Source: DATBFX01 sp036558305 (GTDB lineage Bacteria; Chloroflexota; Chloroflexia; Thermomicrobiales; UBA6265). Taken from it: a stretch of 41,936 nt of DNA. Location: positions 1-41,936 of the forward strand of contig DATBFX010000345.1 in the NCBI GenBank assembly GCA_036558305.1, written 5' to 3'. Below, piece by piece: positions 38,417 to 41,936 of the stretch. Positions within the stretch are counted from its first letter, which is position 1; every line of letters begins with the position of its first letter. Below the pieces are notes generated by a model. It searched no databases. It saw only the letters and a list, made by a program, of their open reading frames with translations, and was not told the origin of the DNA. A program made the position numbers and the translations under genes.

Positions 38417-39807
38417 TTCGTCAGCACCGTCACGCCCGACACACCGTAGTAGTACGGGATGAGGAAGCGGATGGCGGTGATCGCGTTCAACGCCATCAGG
38501 AGGACGAACAGGGTCGGCGCCAGCATCGGCCGGACGCGGCGCGGCACCAACTGACCGAATCCCAGCACCGACACCACGGCGAACGCCACCATCGCCGGAA
38601 AGGCAAACCGCGACTGGGTGAATTGGATCGTGCCGACGTACAACACGCCGGCGACGGCGAGGACGATCCAGAGCGCCTGTAACCCGATCGCCGTCCACTG
38701 AAACCGGCTCAAAGCAGAAGGCCGCCGCCGCACCCGCGCGATCGCTTCCCGCACCAGCATCACGAGCAACCCGAGCCCGGCGAGCGCCCAGACGAGGTAG
38801 ACCGCGTTGTAGACGTGCGGATCGAACGGTACCAGGCGCCAACCGTAGTTGCCCCAGAAGTCCTCGAGCCGGCCCCGCCAAAACAGACTCGAGAAGAGCA
38901 TCGATCCGAGCGACGACGCCTGCGTCCCGTAGTCGGGAATCTCGTGCAGCCGTCGGGCGCCGGTCGGATCGCCGTAGTACCAGAGCGATCGCACGAACCA
39001 TGGCGCCGCGATCAGCAGCGCCAACCCGCACGACCAGAACAGGGAGACGACCAATTCCCTGACTCGGCCACGCCGCCGCCTCCATGCCAACCCGATCGCC
39101 AACACGACCACCGGCAGGGCAAGACCGAAACTCGCCTTCGTCCAGAGCCCGGCACCGCCGACCACGCCCAACCATCTGAGACGCCGGGTCGAATACCCCG
39201 CCGGATACCAGAGGAGCAGCAGATACAACAGCAGCGTCGAGAGGGCGATCACCAGGATGTCGTGGTTGACGATGACCGCCTCGAAGGCGAACTGCGGTTG
39301 CAGCGCGACGGCGATCGGCACTCCGGCGCGCACCCAGAGGTCGTCCGGGAAGATCAGACGTGCCGTCAAATACGCCAGCCAAACGACCGCTGTGCCAAGG
39401 GCGACGGATGCCAGCCGAAGCACGTAGAGGCGATCTTCGTCTCCGCCCGGCGCCAGCCAGTAGAACGGCACCAACAAGAGGTGATAGAGCGGCGGTTGGA
39501 TCACCTCGGCGTTGTGCGGAAAGTCGGCCACGTAGGCGCGATAGGGCGCGGCCTGGGGCGGCAAGTCGACCTTGCCGACCACACCGAGCCCGTCACCGTG
39601 GGCGAGGCGGGCGACGTAGTAGAAGTGGTCGACCTCGTCGTGCCCGGTGAACGGCCCGATCACCGCAACCAGGAGGAGCCCCTTGAGCACGAACACGACG
39701 AGGAGCGGCGTCAACCAGCGCCGGTCCGCGACGGTCAAGGCATCGCCGGTCCGTTGCTCGATCGAGACCGCTTCGGCAATTGTCCGCGTGGGCTGAGCCC
39801 GCCACAT
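38413..39807 (-). CDS. DUF2142/GT-C-like membrane glycosyltransferase, paralogue A
   Basis: 464 residues with about 11 hydrophobic spans, the acidic loop PFTGHDEVDHFYYVARLAHG, then HNAEVIQPPLYHLLLVPFYW and QPQFAFEAVIVNHDIL. All three blocks align with paralogue B at 34.4 kb, so the two genes arose by duplication. It probably transfers a lipid-linked sugar at the outer face of the membrane. The start is not certain: ATG 39807 lies 25 bases after the gtrA stop but without a strong ribosome site; a TTG at 39867 would overlap gtrA. The stop overlaps the next gene. Confidence 0.8.
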   Translation of the reverse strand: MWRAQPTRTIAEAVSIEQRTGDALTVADRRWLTPLLVVFVLKGLLLVAVIGPFTGHDEVDHFYYVARLAHGDGLGVVGKVDLPPQAAPYRAYVADFPHNAEVIQPPLYHLLLVPFYWLAPGGDEDRLYVLRLASVALGTAVVWLAYLTARLIFPDDLWVRAGVPIAVALQPQFAFEAVIVNHDILVIALSTLLLYLLLLWYPAGYSTRRLRWLGVVGGAGLWTKASFGLALPVVVLAIGLAWRRRRGRVRELVVSLFWSCGLALLIAAPWFVRSLWYYGDPTGARRLHEIPDYGTQASSLGSMLFSSLFWRGRLEDFWGNYGWRLVPFDPHVYNAVYLVWALAGLGLLVMLVREAIARVRRRPSALSRFQWTAIGLQALWIVLAVAGVLYVGTIQFTQSRFAFPAMVAFAVVSVLGFGQLVPRRVRPMLAPTLFVLLMALNAITAIRFLIPYYYGVSGVTVLTK

Positions 39808-39832
39808 CGCTCGTCGCGCCGCGACGGCGCCC

Positions 39833-40255
39833 CTAATCGCGCCAGGTGATGACGTTGTTGAGGGCAAAGTTCCAAACCGCGGCGATCGCCGCGCCGACCA
39901 GGTTGGCGATCAGGTAGTGAACGCCGTGGTCGTGGTAGAGGACGCTCAACACGCCGTAGTTGATCAGGAGTCCGACCGTGTTGATCGGGAAGTACGCGTA
40001 CAACCGGTGCAAGATCGGACCGCTCCCGCGGTCGTGCCAGGTCCAGTGCTCGTTGAGGAGGAACGTGACGACCATCGAGACGAAGATCGCCACCGGCGAG
40101 GCGACCGCGAGTCGCACTCCGGCGACACCGTGCAGAATGAGGAGCAATCCCTGGTTGACGGCCAAACCGACTGCGCCGACGACGATGAACTTCTGAAAGC
40201 GCTGGGCCAACGTCCACAAGCGAACGGCGGGTTGCGGCCAGCTCTCCGTCGACAT
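39833..40255 (-). CDS. GtrA-family membrane protein
   Basis: 140 residues with four hydrophobic spans, the GtrA/DPMS architecture (FIVVGAVGLAVNQGLLLILH, then LLNEHWTWHDRG and WNFALNNVITWRD at the end). GtrA proteins are thought to flip polyprenyl-linked sugars across the membrane, which fits the downstream GT-C genes. The start is taken as ATG 40255; GTG 40258 and TTG 40276 are alternatives, with GGAGG upstream of all but the TTG. First gene of the glycan cluster. Confidence 0.88.
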   Translation of the reverse strand: MSTESWPQPAVRLWTLAQRFQKFIVVGAVGLAVNQGLLLILHGVAGVRLAVASPVAIFVSMVVTFLLNEHWTWHDRGSGPILHRLYAYFPINTVGLLINYGVLSVLYHDHGVHYLIANLVGAAIAAVWNFALNNVITWRD

Positions 40256-40343
40256 CACGGGCGGGGTTGCCTCCAATCGCTAGGCGCCAGGCCCATCGGT
40301 ACCGGGGATCTCCACCGATCGGGTCGCTCAGTTGGCGACACGA

Positions 40344-40377
40344 ATGGTCCAACCATACCACGATGCCGAAATCGGCA
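40344..40377. promoter_or_regulatory. Two small palindromes in divergent gtrA region
   Basis: ATGGT-CCA-ACCAT (40344-40356) and TGCCGA-AA-TCGGCA (40364-40377) lie side by side between the divergent gtrA and 92-residue genes. They are possible operator half-site pairs; no promoter boxes were identified with confidence. Confidence 0.3.
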
Positions 40378-40465
40378 CCGCCGTGCAGATGGCACCGTTT
40401 GTGCTGCCCCGCCTACATAACCGGCCGCAGCCGGACAATCGATTCGCCCAACAAGGAGGCGACAC

Positions 40466-40744
40466 GTGAACAGCGCAGACGAGTCCTCGGTCACGCGCGA
40501 CCCCGAAACCGGACTCCCCCTCGACTTCGACCGCCTGGCCACCACCGACGATCTCGAAGCGCGGGTGCGCTCCGGCGAGATCACCGGCGAGCAAGCGGCC
40601 GCGCTGCTGCAACAGGCGGCACGACGCGAAACCGCCGAACACGGCCCCACACTCGACACCGACGAGGAGGGCCGCATCACCACCGGCGGCTTCGGCGCCG
40701 GTCAGGGCATGGCCAAACAGAGCACGAATCACCGGGAACGTTAG
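40466..40744 (+). CDS. Small acidic hydrophilic protein, unknown
   Basis: 92 residues, rich in Asp/Glu, without hydrophobic spans. A helical segment (DLEARVRSGEITGEQAAALLQQAARRE) is flanked by disordered sequence ending in Gly/Lys/Arg. Start is GTG 40466 with AAGGAGG about six bases upstream. It ends 9 bases from the convergent 89-residue gene. The composition recalls small stress-associated hydrophilic proteins, but no family is recognised. Confidence 0.6.
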   Translation: MNSADESSVTRDPETGLPLDFDRLATTDDLEARVRSGEITGEQAAALLQQAARRETAEHGPTLDTDEEGRITTGGFGAGQGMAKQSTNHRER

Positions 40745-40753
40745 GACCAGACA

Positions 40754-41023
40754 TCAGACCGCTCCTTCCGGCGCGCCACTCCCCTCGGCGCCGGCCGCCG
40801 CGGCGATTTCGTCGCCGGTACGCCGTAATCGGTCCCCCGCCTCGGCCGCGAAGCGAGCGGTGCGCTCTTCGTCGGTCTCCCTTTTCCCGGCCTCCCCGAA
40901 CGCCTCGGCCTCCGCCTGAAGTTGCGCGTCCGTCACCGCCATCGCCTCTTTCGCGTCCTTGTAAGGCTGCTCGCCCTTCTCCTTGCGATCGCGATGCCGG
41001 TCCTGCGGATACGGATACGACAC
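40754..41023 (-). CDS. Small charged hydrophilic protein, unknown
   Basis: 89 residues, highly charged (SYPYPQDRHRDRKEKGEQPY, then helices AQLQAEAEAFGEAGKRET and TARFAAEAGDRLRRTGDEIA). Probably helical or disordered and cytoplasmic. The GTG start at 41023 has GAGGAGG five bases upstream; the longer frame to 41086 has none. No family recognised. Convergent with the 92-residue gene. Confidence 0.6.
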   Translation of the reverse strand: MSYPYPQDRHRDRKEKGEQPYKDAKEAMAVTDAQLQAEAEAFGEAGKRETDEERTARFAAEAGDRLRRTGDEIAAAAGAEGSGAPEGAV

Positions 41024-41116
41024 GGGCACCTCCTCTCCGTCGGCCTCCTCTCGGGTCCGCCGTCGTGAGCGCACGTCCTGTGCCATGCCGTTGGTGGGAA
41101 TCGCTGCGAATGATGC

Positions 41117-41200
41117 GTAGGGGCGGACCGCCGTGTCCGCCCGGCTCGGTCAGGCGGCGTCGCGTTGAGGAACAGGGCGGACACCGCGGTCCGCCCTTAC
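41117..41200. repeat. GTAGGGGCGG-type repeat pair, site 3
   Basis: Left arm GTAGGGGCGGACCGCC followed by GTGTCCGCCC (41117-41142). Right arm (41175-41200), read on the minus strand: GTAAGGGCGGACCGCG then GTGTCCGCCC. About 32 bases separate them. It lies between two minus-strand genes, the S41 protease and the 89-residue protein. Confidence 0.88.
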
Positions 41201-41253
41201 ACCGGGTTGCGGCGACGGTTGGCCTTCGAACATTATTATCCGGATGTGTCGCG

Positions 41254-41936
41254 CTACGGCGCTTTCGTCGCCGCCCCCAAGATCCCGTTGAACGCGTCCT
41301 TCAATTGTTCGTCCCGGCTTTGGTCGAGGTCGGAAGAGCGGATCGGGCGGTTGTCGACCGGATGGAGCGGATCGGCGTCGGCGGCGAGATCGACGGTGAC
41401 GTCCGGTTCGACGCCCTTGTGCCAGATCTGCTGCCCGTCCGGCGTCAACCAGAGTGCGATCCCGAGCACCACCACCGAACCATCGTCGAGCGGGAACTGG
41501 GTCAGCACCGTCCCCGTACCGAACGTCTTCTCGCCGTAGAGTCTTGCCCGCCCGTTGTCCCTCAGACCGGCGGCGACGATCTCCGCCGCGGAAGCCGACC
41601 CCTGGTTGACGAGCACCGCCATCGGCAGATCGATCCCCAGACCGTTGCCGACCGTCGGCACCGGCCGCGCTGCCTGGTCCCGCTCCTGGTACTGGTAGAT
41701 CGGCGTCCCTTCCTTCATGAACTGGCTGGCCACCCCGATCGCCTCGTTGACGAGGCCGCCGGGGTTGTCGCGCAGATCGAGGATCAGCGACGTCGCCCCG
41801 TCCGCCTTCAGTTCCTTCAGCGCCTCCTTCACCCCGTCCGTCGCGCCCGTCGAGAACTCGCTGATGCGGATCAGGCCGACGTTGTCGGGGAGCATCGACC
41901 AGCTGACCGGTTTGATCGTGATCTTCTGCCGGGTAA
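41254..41936 (-). CDS. S41 C-terminal processing protease, 3'-terminal part (partial)
   Basis: The frame is open to the right edge, so the N-terminus (signal, PDZ domain) lies outside the window; about 227 residues are present. They contain the tail-specific protease core: VGLIRISEFSTGATDGVKEAL, LILDLRDNPGGLVNEA, the nucleophile segment NQGSASAAEIVAAGL with the catalytic Ser, and the general-base Lys in YGEKTFGTG. CtpA-type enzymes act outside the membrane on protein C-termini. The C-terminus is short and Ala-rich. The gene is followed by repeat site 3. Confidence 0.92.
   Translation of the reverse strand, partial: TRQKITIKPVSWSMLPDNVGLIRISEFSTGATDGVKEALKELKADGATSLILDLRDNPGGLVNEAIGVASQFMKEGTPIYQYQERDQAARPVPTVGNGLGIDLPMAVLVNQGSASAAEIVAAGLRDNGRARLYGEKTFGTGTVLTQFPLDDGSVVVLGIALWLTPDGQQIWHKGVEPDVTVDLAADADPLHPVDNRPIRSSDLDQSRDEQLKDAFNGILGAATKAP

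Noticed and set aside
1..41936. tRNA, rRNA and riboswitch genes
   Set aside because: I looked for cloverleaf-like and T-loop GTTCGANNC patterns in gaps and saw no convincing case; a covariance-model scan would be needed to exclude small RNAs.

Overview
The window is high-GC, gene-dense bacterial chromosome. Several things suggest a Chloroflexota bacterium related to Thermomicrobia: an HspR-ClpB heat-shock unit, large AAA-ATPase/LuxR regulators next to a small LuxR paralogue, a CoxS-CoxL-CoxM molybdenum hydroxylase operon, a Tat-exported disulfide-rich protein, and many GTG starts. This placement is an inference from gene content; the window has no rRNA or tRNA to anchor it.

Layout. 1-2.0 kb: two permeases of a sugar ABC importer. 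2.1-4.3 kb: small enzymes (ABM monooxygenase, YCII, SnoaL-like, GYD) and a GNAT acetyltransferase. 4.4-6.5 kb: a cation/proton antiporter fused to a rhodanese domain that is interrupted by an in-frame TGA, then queF. 6.6-10.0 kb: a secreted Cys-rich protein, a receiver-only response regulator, two small membrane proteins and an AT-hook-like protein. 10.2-17.4 kb: a LuxR-type neighbourhood with two apparently frameshifted small ORFs, a secreted protein, a berberine-bridge-like FAD oxidase and a 1011-residue ATPase-LuxR regulator. 17.7-21.7 kb: hspR-clpB, with a clear promoter and a HAIR-like operator, divergent from a glycerophosphodiesterase. 22-27 kb: an acetamidase and the coxS-L-M operon (form II). 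27.5-31.9 kb: an uncharacterised protein with a PD-(D/E)XK-like motif, a small unknown, an aldo/keto reductase and a ThDP enzyme. 31.8-40.3 kb: a minus-strand cell-surface glycan cluster (GtrA, two paralogous DUF2142/GT-C-like membrane proteins each coupled to a small membrane protein, a UDP-galactopyranose-mutase-like flavoenzyme, a large membrane protein). 40.4-41.9 kb: two small hydrophilic proteins and the C-terminal part of an S41 protease that runs off the right edge.

Two signals stand out. First, six intergenic sites carry tandem arrays of a 7-bp word. At five of them the array is followed by its inverted copy, giving a long hairpin. The word differs between sites (TTCGAGC, GTAGTCA, AAGTGGC twice, CCGGTAG, GGAAGGC), but the period is always 7, and the array usually begins in or beside the stop codon of the preceding gene. 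Shared architecture with unrelated words looks like the product of a process rather than a dispersed sequence family. Second, the rhodanese domain has TGA exactly where its relatives have the second Cys of a C-x-C-P-(N/D)-E motif. The domain continues in frame for 50 residues, and a small hairpin lies at bacterial SECIS distance, so selenocysteine should be tested against a nonsense mutation or a sequencing error.

A separate repeat family (GTAGGGGCGG..., paired as inverted repeats) occurs at three sites. One copy lies in frame inside a membrane-protein gene, and another supplies a stop codon.
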